Assembly: GCF_947493765.1 (NCBI RefSeq)
Contig: NZ_CANLSZ010000005.1
Location: forward strand, 1-64,000
Reading direction: 5' to 3'
DNA length: 64,000 nt
Source: an uncultured Arthrobacter sp.
GTDB lineage: Bacteria > Actinomycetota > Actinomycetes > Actinomycetales > Micrococcaceae
Positions within the stretch are counted from its first letter, which is position 1; every line of letters begins with the position of its first letter. Positions 45,557-54,747 of the stretch are shown in pieces. The notes beneath the pieces are model-generated. The model did not search any database. It saw only the letters and a list, made by a program, of their open reading frames with translations, and was not told where the DNA came from. Made by a program: the position numbers and the translations under genes.

Positions 45557-48304
45557 GTGCCGACCAAGGCCACGGACAAGAAGCACGGCAAGAAGCTCGT
45601 CATCGTCGAGTCGCCCAGCAAGATCAAGAGCATCTCGGGCTACCTCGGTGAGGACTTCCAGGTCGCGGCATCCATGGGGCACATCCGCGACCTCCCGCAG
45701 CCCTCGGACCTGCCCGCCGAGCTCAAGAAGTCCTCCGTGGGCAAGTTCGCGGTGGACCTCGACAAGGACTTCGAGCCCTACTACGTCGTGTCCCCGGAGA
45801 AGCGCAAGACCGTCGCCGAGCTCAAGGCCGCCCTGAAGGACGCCGACGCGCTCTATCTCGCGACCGACGCCGACCGCGAGGGCGAGGCCATCGCCTGGCA
45901 CCTGCTGCAGGTCCTCAAGCCCAAGGTCCCCGTCTACCGCCTCACGTTCGGCGAGATCACCAAGGAAGCCGTCACACGTGCACTGGGGGAGCTGCGCGAG
46001 GTGGACATCCCCATGGTCGACGCCCAGGAGACCCGCCGCATCCTCGACCGCCTCTACGGCTACGAGATCTCCCCCGTGCTGTGGCGGAAGGTGGCACGCG
46101 GACTCTCCGCGGGCCGTGTGCAGTCCGTCGCCACGCGCCTCGTCGTGGAGCGCGAGCGAGAGCGCATGGCGTTCCGCACGGCGTCGTACTGGGACCTGAC
46201 CGGTTCCTTCACGCCCGCCGACGCCGCGAAGGGCTCGGCGTTCCCGGCGAAGCTCGTCGCCGTCGACGGCAGCCGGATCGCCTCCGGCAAGGACTTCTCC
46301 GACCGCGGGGAGCTCACGGCAGCGAACGCCGTCCGGCTCGACGAGGAGGCCGCCCGCTCCCTCGCGACAGGGTTGGAGAGCGCCGAGTTCACCGTCCGGT
46401 CCCTCGAGACCAAGCCCTACACGCGCCGCCCCGCCGCGCCGTTCACCACCTCGACCCTGCAGCAGGAGGCGGCGCGCAAGCTGCGCTTCAGCTCCAAGGT
46501 CACCATGCAGGTGGCGCAGCGCCTGTACGAGAACGGCTACATCACGTACATGAGGACCGACTCGTCCTCGCTCTCCGACCAGGCGATCAACGCCGCGCGC
46601 CGGCAGGCCTCGGAGCTCTACGGTCCCGAGTACGTCCCCGAGGCGCGGCGCGTCTACAAGGGGAAGGCCAAGAATGCGCAGGAGGCCCACGAGGCCATCC
46701 GTCCCTCGGGTGATTCCTTCCGCACCCCGGCCCAGGTGGCCCAGGGACTGCGGGGGGACGAGTTCCGCCTGTACGAGCTGATCTGGAAGCGCACCGTCGC
46801 CTCGCAGATGGCGGATGCGAAGGGCTCGACGGCGTCGCTGCGCCTCGGTGCCGTCAGCGCCGACGGCCGGGACGCCGAGTTCTCCGCCTCGGGCACCGTG
46901 ATCACCTTCCGCGGTTTCATGGCCGCCTACGAGGAGGGGCGCGACGCCGATCGGGCAGAGGACGGCACCGACGGGGACGCGCAGGGCACCCGGCTGCCGA
47001 ACGTGGTCAAGGGCGACGCCCTGGGCGCGACGGCGATCGAGGCGCTCGCCCACGAGACCTCACCGCCGCCGCGCTACACCGAGGCCTCGCTGGTGAAGGT
47101 GCTCGACGAGCGCGGCATCGGCCGCCCGTCCACCTACGCGGCGACCATGTCCACCATCATGGACCGGGGCTATGTGCGCACCCGCGGCCAGGCCCTCGTG
47201 CCGAGCTGGATCGCGTTCTCCGTGGTGCGCCTCCTCGAGGAGCACTTCAACGACTACGTGGACTACGACTTCACGGCGGAACTCGAGGAGGACCTGGACC
47301 GGATCTCGCGTGGCGAGACCGGGCGGGTCGAGTGGCTCACCCAGTTCTACTACGGGGACCGCAAGGACACCGGCCTGCACACGATCGTCAACGACCTCGG
47401 CGAGATCGACGCGCGCAGCATCAACTCGGTGGAGATCGCCGAGGGCATCACGCTGCGCGTGGGCAAGTTCGGCCCCTATCTGGAGAAGCCGTTGCCGGCC
47501 GATGCGCCGGAGGGCACCGAACCGCAGCGCGCCAATGTGCCGGAGGACCTGGCACCGGACGAGCTCACCGCGGAGAAGGCCGTCGAGCTCATGGAGGCAC
47601 CACAGTCGGAGGAGCGGGTCCTCGGCACCGACCCGGAGACCGGGCGCTCCATCGTGGCCCGTGACGGCCGCTACGGGCCCTACGTGATCGAGCTGATCCC
47701 CGAGGTCACCGCCGAGGAGCTGGCGAAGCAGCCGGTGGAGTACTACAAGAACGGCAAGCCCAAACCGCCGAAGAAGCCGGCCAAGGTCAAGCCGCGCACG
47801 GGATCGCTGTTCACGTCGATGTCCGTGGACACGGTGACGCTCGACGAAGCCCTGCGGCTCATGAACCTGCCGCGCGTCCTCGGCACGGACGAGGACGGCA
47901 AGGAGATCACGGTCCAGAACGGCCGGTTCGGCCCGTACCTGAAGAAGGGCAGCGATTCGCGGTCCATCGGGTCGGAGGAGGAGATCTTCACCATCACCCT
48001 CGAGCAGGCGCAGGAGCTCTACAAGCAGCCCAAGCAGCGTGGCGGCCGCGCGGTCACCCCGCCGCTCGCCGAGTTCGGCGACGATCCGGTGAGCGAGAAG
48101 GCGATCGTGGTCAAGGACGGACGCTTCGGGGCCTACGTCACGGACGGCGTCACCAACATCACGGTGCCCGCGTCGATGGCCATCGAGGAACTCACGCGTG
48201 AGCAGGCGATCGACATGCTCGCCGAGAAGCGCGCCAAGGGGCCCGCGCCGAAGAAGACCACGCGGCGGGCCCCCGCCAAGCGCAAGGCCGCGGCCTCCAA
48301 GTAG
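45557..48304 (+). CDS. topA: DNA topoisomerase I
   Basis: 915 residues from GTG with GAGGAG five to six bases upstream; the ATG at 45482 is rejected. The TOPRIM domain has VIVESPSKIKSI and ATDADREGEAIAWH; the active tyrosine is in ITYMRTDSSSLS. The C-terminal third has several topoisomerase-type repeats (GRFGPYLKKG, GRYGPYVIEL, GRFGAYVTDG) and a Lys/Arg-rich tail, replacing the zinc fingers of E. coli TopA, as in mycobacteria. It relaxes negative supercoils. Confidence 0.96.
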   Translation: MPTKATDKKHGKKLVIVESPSKIKSISGYLGEDFQVAASMGHIRDLPQPSDLPAELKKSSVGKFAVDLDKDFEPYYVVSPEKRKTVAELKAALKDADALYLATDADREGEAIAWHLLQVLKPKVPVYRLTFGEITKEAVTRALGELREVDIPMVDAQETRRILDRLYGYEISPVLWRKVARGLSAGRVQSVATRLVVERERERMAFRTASYWDLTGSFTPADAAKGSAFPAKLVAVDGSRIASGKDFSDRGELTAANAVRLDEEAARSLATGLESAEFTVRSLETKPYTRRPAAPFTTSTLQQEAARKLRFSSKVTMQVAQRLYENGYITYMRTDSSSLSDQAINAARRQASELYGPEYVPEARRVYKGKAKNAQEAHEAIRPSGDSFRTPAQVAQGLRGDEFRLYELIWKRTVASQMADAKGSTASLRLGAVSADGRDAEFSASGTVITFRGFMAAYEEGRDADRAEDGTDGDAQGTRLPNVVKGDALGATAIEALAHETSPPPRYTEASLVKVLDERGIGRPSTYAATMSTIMDRGYVRTRGQALVPSWIAFSVVRLLEEHFNDYVDYDFTAELEEDLDRISRGETGRVEWLTQFYYGDRKDTGLHTIVNDLGEIDARSINSVEIAEGITLRVGKFGPYLEKPLPADAPEGTEPQRANVPEDLAPDELTAEKAVELMEAPQSEERVLGTDPETGRSIVARDGRYGPYVIELIPEVTAEELAKQPVEYYKNGKPKPPKKPAKVKPRTGSLFTSMSVDTVTLDEALRLMNLPRVLGTDEDGKEITVQNGRFGPYLKKGSDSRSIGSEEEIFTITLEQAQELYKQPKQRGGRAVTPPLAEFGDDPVSEKAIVVKDGRFGAYVTDGVTNITVPASMAIEELTREQAIDMLAEKRAKGPAPKKTTRRAPAKRKAAASK

Positions 48305-48365
48305 GCCGGGAGCAGGCACGGGGAAGACGAACACGAGCGGGAACTGAGCCGGAAGAGCGGGAACC

Positions 48366-49379
48366 ATGCGTCTAGGTGTGCTGGACATCGGGTCGAACAC
48401 GGTCCATCTGCTGCTCGTCGACGCCCACCCCGGCGGGCGGCCGCTGCCCTTCGCGTCCCACAAGAAGCCCCTGCAGCTGGTGGCGTATCTCGAGGGCGAC
48501 GGCAGCATCTCGCGCGCCGGCCAGGACGAGCTGATCGGCTTCGTCCAGGAGGCCCGCGAGTTCGCCACCCGGCACCGGGCGGAGGACTTCCTCGCGTTCT
48601 GCACCTCGGCCATCCGCGAATCGGCCAACGGCAGCGAGGTCCTGACGCGCGTGCGTGAGGAGACCGGCGTCGACCTCCAGGAGCTCTCCGGTGACCAGGA
48701 GGCGGCCGTGACCTTCCAGGCGGTCCGCCGCTGGTACGGCTGGGCCTCGGACTCGATCCTCAACTTCGACATCGGCGGCGGTTCGTTCGAGATGGCCATG
48801 GGGGTCAACGAGCTCCCGGAGGTGGCCCTCTCGGTGCCGCTGGGCGCGGGCAGGCTCACGCGCGAGTGGCTCCGGGGCGACCCCCCGTCGGCGAAGCAGG
48901 TCAACGCGCTCCGCCGGCACATCCGGGCCGTGCTGGGCGAGTGCGTGCCGCAGTTCGCCCACCTCGGCGCCCCCCACCTGGTGACCGCGAGTTCCAAGAC
49001 CTTCCGCTCCCTGGCGCGGATGGCCGGCGCGGCGCCGTCGGCCGCCGGCCCGTTCGTCCGCCGGGAACTGCGGCACGTGGATCTCACGCTGTGGGCCAGG
49101 CGCCTGGCCGCGATGACCAGCGCGGACCGCGCGGAGCTCGACGGCGTGTCCGAACTGCGCGCACCCCAGGTGCTCGCCGGGGCGCTCGTCGCCGAGTGCG
49201 CGCTCGAACTCTTCGAGGTGCCCTCGGTCGAGATCTGCCCGTGGGCGCTGCGTGAGGGAGTGCTGCTGCGCAGGTTCGACGCGAAGATGTTCGACGCCGT
49301 CGAGCCCCTCCCGGGTGCGCGACTCGGTCACGCCGAGCTCGACTCCGTCCGTCGCCCGTCCGTCCACGAGGGGGTCTGA
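48366..49379 (+). CDS. ppx: Ppx/GppA family exopolyphosphatase-like protein
   Basis: 337 residues. The ASKHA nucleotide-binding motifs are VLDIGSNTVHLLLVD and NFDIGGGSFEMAMG, with FCTSAIRESAN between. At this length it is the short actinobacterial form (Rv0496/Rv1026 type), hydrolysing polyphosphate or pppGpp. The next gene begins two bases after its stop. Confidence 0.9.
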   Translation: MRLGVLDIGSNTVHLLLVDAHPGGRPLPFASHKKPLQLVAYLEGDGSISRAGQDELIGFVQEAREFATRHRAEDFLAFCTSAIRESANGSEVLTRVREETGVDLQELSGDQEAAVTFQAVRRWYGWASDSILNFDIGGGSFEMAMGVNELPEVALSVPLGAGRLTREWLRGDPPSAKQVNALRRHIRAVLGECVPQFAHLGAPHLVTASSKTFRSLARMAGAAPSAAGPFVRRELRHVDLTLWARRLAAMTSADRAELDGVSELRAPQVLAGALVAECALELFEVPSVEICPWALREGVLLRRFDAKMFDAVEPLPGARLGHAELDSVRRPSVHEGV

Positions 49380-49380
49380 C

Positions 49381-50181
49381 GTGGCCGGCACGGACGGAGG
49401 TGCGCCCGCGATCCCGGTCGCTCTCTCGAGCGCCTCGGTCTATCCCCTCGCCGTCCACGACGCCTTCGCGCTGGCCCAGGACCTGGGCTACGACGGTGTG
49501 GAGGTCATGGTCACCAACAACTCGGTGAGCCAGGACCCGGACCAGCTCAACGTGCTCAGCGACCGGTACGAGATGCCGATCCTGGCGATCCACGCTCCCA
49601 CGCTGCTGCTGACCCAGCAGGTCTGGGGGAAGGCGTGGACCAAGATCGAACTCTCGGCCGCGATGGCGGTGGAGGTCGGGGCGAAGACCGTGGTGACACA
49701 CCCGCCGTTCCGCTGGCAGACGGGCTATGCGGAGGAGTTCGGCGCGGGCATCGCCCGTGTGGCCGACGAGTACGGCGTCGACATCGCCGTGGAGAACATG
49801 TATCCGTGGAAGGTCCGCGGCCGGGAGGCGAAGGCCTACCTGCCGCACTGGAACCCGGTCCCGGAGCCCTACGAGCGGATCACCTGGGACTTCTCCCACG
49901 CGGCCATCGCCGGCATGGACTCCTACGAGGAGATCCGCGGGCTGGGCAGCAGGCTCGCCCACGTGCACCTGACGGACGGCACACCCAACGGCAAGGACGA
50001 GCACCTGCTGCCGGGCCAGGGCCAGCAGCGCTGCGCGGAGGCCCTGGACCACCTCGCGACGTCGGCCTGGGACGGCGTCGTGGCGGTCGAGGTGAGCACC
50101 CGGCGCGCCCGGGGTGCGGGGGAGCGGGAGGACTGGCTGGCCGAGACCCTCGCCTTCGCGCGCACGCACCTGCGGCACTGA
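49381..50181 (+). CDS. Sugar phosphate isomerase/epimerase-type TIM barrel protein
   Basis: 266 residues from GTG. AP endonuclease 2-fold signatures are visible: ALAQDLGYDGVEVMV, AIHAPTLLL, VTHPPF, AVENMYPW, TWDFSHAAIAGM and HVHLTDG, supplying Glu, His and Asp metal ligands. The substrate is not evident. It follows ppx closely, an arrangement common in Arthrobacter relatives. Confidence 0.85.
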   Translation: MAGTDGGAPAIPVALSSASVYPLAVHDAFALAQDLGYDGVEVMVTNNSVSQDPDQLNVLSDRYEMPILAIHAPTLLLTQQVWGKAWTKIELSAAMAVEVGAKTVVTHPPFRWQTGYAEEFGAGIARVADEYGVDIAVENMYPWKVRGREAKAYLPHWNPVPEPYERITWDFSHAAIAGMDSYEEIRGLGSRLAHVHLTDGTPNGKDEHLLPGQGQQRCAEALDHLATSAWDGVVAVEVSTRRARGAGEREDWLAETLAFARTHLRH

Positions 50182-50476
50182 CCGGGAGCCCATGGTCCGT
50201 CGGTGCCCGGGCCCGTGCAGCGGGCCGACAGCGACCGGAGGGCTTCGTCGAAGCAGGGCTCTGTCAAGAAGCAGGGCTCTGTTAAACGGGAGTGGCGCCG
50301 GTGGCCGGCAGGGGTTGGGGGGATCCGCTGCTGTCACCGACGCCTGCCGGATCAGGAAGGTCCGGCGCTATCACTCGCACCCTTATGGGGTGATTCGACT
50401 GTAGGTGCCGCACATGTGCCTGACCCGCGTGCCGGCTGGGAGCACGCTGGGAAGGCCGCGTGGCAGGATGGGCAGC
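50182..50476. other. Intergenic stretch before proC
   Basis: No gene. A 6-bp hairpin GGCCCG-TGCAG-CGGGCC at 50210-50226 may end the ppx transcript. AAGCAGGGCTCTGT is repeated directly at 50251-50264 and 50269-50282. The proC promoter should lie in the second half but no clear hexamer pair is seen. Confidence 0.5.
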
Positions 50477-51334
50477 ATGACGACGACCTCCTCCCCACGC
50501 ATCGCCTTCCTGGGCTGCGGATCCATGAACGAGTCCATCCTGGCGGGGCTCCTCGCGGCGGGGCTGGACCCCGCACAGGTCACCGCGACGGTCCGCCGCG
50601 CCGAACGTGCCCGTGAACTTCAGGAGCGCCACGGCGTGCGGGCCCTGGCGACCGGCGAGGACGACGGCGCGAACGTCGCTGCCGTGCGCGCCGTCGACGT
50701 CGTCGTCCTCGGGGTCAAGCCGGTGGGCGTCGTCGCGCTGGCCCGCGAGATCGCCGCCGCACTCCCTCCCTCCGCCGTGGTTCTCAGCGTCGCAGCCGCC
50801 GTCACCATCGCGATGATCGAGGAGGCGCTGCCGGACGGCCAGCCCGTCGTCCGCTCGATGCCCAACACGCCGTCACGCCTCGGCAGGGGAGTGCTGTCCA
50901 TCTCCGCCGGTTCCTCCGCCGGCCCCGAGACCATGGAGCGGGCCCGCGCCCTGCTCGAGCCCGCGGGTACCGTCGTCGAGATCCCCGAGGAGCAGGTGGA
51001 TGCGCTCTCGGCGGTCAGCGGCTCCGGCCCCGCCTACGCCTTCTACCTGGCGGAGGCCATGGCGGCAGCGGGAGTGGAGCTCGGGCTGGCTCCGGAGCTG
51101 TCCGCGCAGATCGCCGGCGAGACGGTGGCGGGCGCGGGGTTCATGCTCGCCGAGCCGGACGCCGATGCCGCAGCACTCCGGAAGGCCGTGACGAGCCCGA
51201 ACGGAACCACGCAGAGCGCCATCGAGACCTTCGAGGAGCGCGGTCTGAAGGGCATCATCACCGACGGCGCCCGCGCGGCGACGGCGCGCGCGGCGGAGAT
51301 CACGCGGGAGCTGGCAGGGCCGTCGGCGAGCTGA
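50477..51334 (+). CDS. proC: Pyrroline-5-carboxylate reductase
   Basis: 285 residues from ATG 50477; an in-frame ATG at 50468 is nearly equivalent and the one at 50405 is too early. The NAD(P) motif IAFLGCGSMNESILAG, then LGVKP, VRSMPNTP, VSGSGPAYAFYLAEAM and VTSPNGTTQSAI are all ProC signatures. It makes proline from pyrroline-5-carboxylate. Ornithine cyclodeaminase, a second proline route, is also in the window. The last 35 bases overlap the GT87 gene tail-to-tail. Confidence 0.95.
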   Translation: MTTTSSPRIAFLGCGSMNESILAGLLAAGLDPAQVTATVRRAERARELQERHGVRALATGEDDGANVAAVRAVDVVVLGVKPVGVVALAREIAAALPPSAVVLSVAAAVTIAMIEEALPDGQPVVRSMPNTPSRLGRGVLSISAGSSAGPETMERARALLEPAGTVVEIPEEQVDALSAVSGSGPAYAFYLAEAMAAAGVELGLAPELSAQIAGETVAGAGFMLAEPDADAAALRKAVTSPNGTTQSAIETFEERGLKGIITDGARAATARAAEITRELAGPSAS

Positions 51335-52538
51335 CGGGACGCAGGGCCCACAGCGCCAGCAGGGCCACCGGGAGGATCACCCCGAGGGTCGTGAACAGCC
51401 GCAGCGCCAGGGGGCCCTCGCCCGAGACCTCCCCGGTGAGGGTCAGCGTCACCGTGATCGAGGAGAACATCATCACCGGGACCAGCGCGGCCAGCAGGGA
51501 CAGGCCCACCACGCGCGGCATTCCGGCGAGCCGGCGGGCGTGGAGCAGGCCGGCCGGGAGGATCAGGGCGATCCACACCCAGTGGTGGAACCACGAGATG
51601 GGGGAGATCGCGAGCATCACGACGGCGTTGGCGGAGATGGCACGCACCGGGTCGTCGTCGTCGTCCGCCCGCCGGATCGCGGCACAGCCGACGCCGATGA
51701 CGAGCAGGGCGGCCGCCACCCAGACCGGGCGCTGCAGGGTCTCGGCGAGCCCGGACTGGGCGATGATCGAGTTCAGCGACACATTGTAGAGATCCGCCGT
51801 GACGCCCACGCGCGAGGCGTCGAAGAGGGCGTCGAGCCAGAACGCCGCGGACTCCCGTGGCGCGAGGGCCCACCCCACGATCACGGTGCCCGCGAAGGAC
51901 GCGGTCATCCAGGCCAGCGACCGCCAGTCCCGACGGGCGAGGAACACCAGCCCGAAGGCCAGCGGTGTCAGTTTGATGCCCGCGGCGATGCCGGTGAGGA
52001 CGCCGGAGGGCAGCCGCGTGGAGCGGAGCAGATCGGCCAGGACCAGGACCATGAGCAGCGCGTTGACCTGGCCGAAGCCCAGCCCCTCGCGCCAGGGCCC
52101 GCTGATCCCGATCAGCAGCACGGCGAGCACGAGCGCAGGCCTCCGCCACACCGGCCGGGCCGGCCCGTCCACGGCGCCCAGGTAGCGCACGACGACGGCG
52201 GCGACCCCCACGAGGCACACCAGGGACAGGGCCGTGAGGAGGACCAGCGCCGCCGTGCCGGGGAGCAGTGCCAGCGGGACGAGGAGGACGGCGGCGAAGG
52301 GGGGATAGGTGAAGGGCAGCCCGCGCGTATCGGTGCGGACCAGTGCGTCGTCGTAGAGGCTCTTGCCGTCCGCCTGGCCGAGCAGCGCGAGCGCGCCCTG
52401 GCGGTACACGGCCAGATCCAGGCCGTGGATGCGGGCGGCGAGCACGACGGCGGCCAGTGCGGCCACGAGGCCGACTGCCGCCCACCCGGGCGGGAGGACG
52501 GTTGCGCGCCCCGAGCGGCGCGCCGGGCGTGCGGGCAT
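51300..52538 (-). CDS. GT87/DUF2029 membrane glycosyltransferase
   Basis: 412 residues with about ten membrane helices. An early acidic loop motif GLDLAVYRQGALAL and LPFTYPPFAAVLLVPLAL are the hallmarks of the GT87 (PimE-like) family, polyprenol-phosphate-mannose-dependent enzymes that mannosylate lipids outside the membrane. Acceptor unknown. The gene starts one base after the trkA stop, so it may be expressed with potassium uptake genes by chance of position. Confidence 0.85.
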   Translation of the reverse strand: MPARPARRSGRATVLPPGWAAVGLVAALAAVVLAARIHGLDLAVYRQGALALLGQADGKSLYDDALVRTDTRGLPFTYPPFAAVLLVPLALLPGTAALVLLTALSLVCLVGVAAVVVRYLGAVDGPARPVWRRPALVLAVLLIGISGPWREGLGFGQVNALLMVLVLADLLRSTRLPSGVLTGIAAGIKLTPLAFGLVFLARRDWRSLAWMTASFAGTVIVGWALAPRESAAFWLDALFDASRVGVTADLYNVSLNSIIAQSGLAETLQRPVWVAAALLVIGVGCAAIRRADDDDDPVRAISANAVVMLAISPISWFHHWVWIALILPAGLLHARRLAGMPRVVGLSLLAALVPVMMFSSITVTLTLTGEVSGEGPLALRLFTTLGVILPVALLALWALRPVSSPTALPAPA

Positions 52539-52539
52539 C

Positions 52540-53208
52540 CTAGGGGCGGCCGGCGAAGCGCTCGAGCAGGTCCACGTGGCCGGAGACGATCAGCATGTCC
52601 CGCCCCGAGACCTTGGTGTCCGGACGCGCGTAGGTGAAGTCCTCCCCCGGGGACTTCACCCCCACCACCGTGACACCGTACTTCGAGCGCACGGACGACT
52701 CGGCGAGGGTGAAGCCCTGGGTCTCCTTCGGCGGATACATCTTCACGATCGCGAAGCCGTCGTCGAACTCGATGAAGTCGAGCATGCGGCCGCCCACGAG
52801 GTGCGCCGCACGCTGGCCGGCATCGGCCTCCGGGTAGATGACGTGGTTGGCGCCGATGCGCTTGAGGATCTTCCCGTGGGAGGGCGTGATGGCCTTGACC
52901 CAGAGATGGGCGATGCCGAGATCCACGAGATTGGCGGTGATGAGGACGCTGGACTCGATCGAGGTCCCCACGCCGACGACGGCGGCGGAGAACTCCTGCG
53001 CCCCGAGCTGCCGGAGGGCATCGATATTGGTGGCGTCGGCCTCCACCACGTGGGTGAGCAGGCTGGAGAACTTCTGGACCAGCTGCGGGTCCCGCTCGAT
53101 CGCCAGGACCTCGCGCCCCTGCCGGACCAGTTGCTGCGCGGTCGCCGCGCCGAAGCGGCCGAGACCGATCACGAGGACGGGTGCGTTGTGTGCTGGTCTT
53201 TCAGCCAA
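52540..53208 (-). CDS. trkA: Potassium uptake regulatory subunit (TrkA/KtrA)
   Basis: 222 residues: an RCK N-domain with the NAD/ATP motif VLVIGLGRFGAATAQQL and an acidic strand end VLAIERD, then an RCK C-domain. Single-RCK length matches KtrA. It gates the TrkH/KtrB channel encoded immediately upstream, overlapping it by eight bases. Confidence 0.93.
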   Translation of the reverse strand: MAERPAHNAPVLVIGLGRFGAATAQQLVRQGREVLAIERDPQLVQKFSSLLTHVVEADATNIDALRQLGAQEFSAAVVGVGTSIESSVLITANLVDLGIAHLWVKAITPSHGKILKRIGANHVIYPEADAGQRAAHLVGGRMLDFIEFDDGFAIVKMYPPKETQGFTLAESSVRSKYGVTVVGVKSPGEDFTYARPDTKVSGRDMLIVSGHVDLLERFAGRP

Positions 53209-54613
53209 TGATCGGCCTCTCGTCGGGGTAGCGGTACAGCGTGCTGCGTTGCCTCAGCGCCAGCGCCGAGGCGAGGGTGATGGTACCCATGCGACCTGCG
53301 AACATCAGGGCCGAGAGGACGTACTTGCCCTGCGGCGGGAGTTCCGCGCTGAGGTTGGTGCTCAGCCCGCACGTCGCGAAGGCGGAGATGACCTCGAAGA
53401 CCACCTTGTCGAGGGGCTCGTCCGTCATGGCCAGCAGGAGGCCGCAGCCGACCAGCACCAGGGTGGCGCCCATGAAGATCACGGAGATGGCCACGCGCAT
53501 GGCCCCCTGCGGGATGCTACGCCCCCAGGCCCGAACCTCCGAATCACCGCGTGCCTCCGCCACGATGGCCAGGAACATGACGGCGATGGTGGTGACCTTG
53601 ATACCCCCTGCGGTGGAGGCGGAGCCACCACCGGCGAACATCAGCGCGTCCGTCAGGAGCATCGTCGTGGGGCTCATGGCGTTCTGGTCCACCAGGTTGA
53701 AGCCGCCCGAGCGCATCATGACCGAGGCGAAGACGGCGTGGATCGTCTTGTCCGCGCCGTTCAGTTCGCCGATCGTACTGGTGTTCTCCCATTCCAGCAG
53801 CGCCCAGGCGATGGAACCGGCCACGAGCAGGATCAGCGAGACGGACACCGTGAGTTTCGCGTGCAGCGTCCACTTGCGGAAGCGGTGCCGGACCTGGACG
53901 AGGACCATGATCACGGGGAACCCGAGACTGCCCAGGAACACCCCCACCATGAGCGGGGTCAGGATCCACAGGTCCGTCTCGTACGGCACGAGCCCGTCCG
54001 TGTGGGGTGTGAAGCCCGCGTTGTTGAAGGCCGAGATGGCATAGAAGATGCCGTGCCAGAGGGCTTCCCACCAGGGTTCGCCGAGGATCAGGAAGCGCGG
54101 GACCAGCACGAGGGCGAGGACGATCTCGATGATCACCGAGGTGGTGATGACGATCCGCAGCAGCGTGCCGATCTCCCCGAGGCGGCTCGCGTTGTTCAGG
54201 GCCGCCTGGGCCAGCAGCTTCCCGCGGACCCCGAGGCGCCTGCTGACGATCAGGGCGAGCAGGGAGGCGAGGGTCAGGGTGCCCAGCCCGCCGATGAAGA
54301 TGCCGAGCAGGATCACGAACTGCCCGAAGAAGGACCAGTGCGCCGCGGTGGAGACCACGGTCAGTCCGGTGACGCAGACCGCGGAGACGGCGGTGAACAG
54401 CGCGTCGTGCAGGGGCGTGGCCGTCCCGCTGCTCGCTGCCATCGGCAGGCTGAGCAGGGCGGTGAACACCAGGATCACGGCGCTGAAGATCATCAGGGCC
54501 AGGCGGGCGGGCGAACTGTTGGCGAAGGAGTCGGCGAAATCGCGGATGGCGCCCAGGATCCTGAGGTATCCGTGTCGATCGTCCCTCAGCCACCGTGGCT
54601 GTTGACTTGCCAT
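53201..54613 (-). CDS. trkH: Potassium uptake membrane protein (TrkH/KtrB)
   Basis: 470 residues from ATG 54613; a GTG at 54628 is possible. Four pore repeats with selectivity segments are visible: SAVCVTGLTVV, SAFNNAGFTP, MRSGGFNLVD and SAFATCGLST, each with the central glycine that lines the K+ filter. The gene begins the operon trkH-trkA-GT87 and is divergent from acuC. Confidence 0.94.
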   Translation of the reverse strand: MASQQPRWLRDDRHGYLRILGAIRDFADSFANSSPARLALMIFSAVILVFTALLSLPMAASSGTATPLHDALFTAVSAVCVTGLTVVSTAAHWSFFGQFVILLGIFIGGLGTLTLASLLALIVSRRLGVRGKLLAQAALNNASRLGEIGTLLRIVITTSVIIEIVLALVLVPRFLILGEPWWEALWHGIFYAISAFNNAGFTPHTDGLVPYETDLWILTPLMVGVFLGSLGFPVIMVLVQVRHRFRKWTLHAKLTVSVSLILLVAGSIAWALLEWENTSTIGELNGADKTIHAVFASVMMRSGGFNLVDQNAMSPTTMLLTDALMFAGGGSASTAGGIKVTTIAVMFLAIVAEARGDSEVRAWGRSIPQGAMRVAISVIFMGATLVLVGCGLLLAMTDEPLDKVVFEVISAFATCGLSTNLSAELPPQGKYVLSALMFAGRMGTITLASALALRQRSTLYRYPDERPIIG

Positions 54614-54734
54614 TGACGCCCGCTCCACACCGTCTGCCGGTCCTGCCGCTGAAGCGGTACCGTATCTTCCCGAGTTGCCCTTGCAGTACTAAAGCATCTC
54701 ATCGCGGCACGTCGTCCGGGCAACCATCGTCGCG

Positions 54735-54747
54735 TAGCCTTGCAGTG
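54735..54747 (+). promoter_or_regulatory. Leaderless-type -10 for acuC
   Basis: TAGCCT (54735-54740) ends seven bases before the acuC ATG; no Shine-Dalgarno is present. Confidence 0.45.
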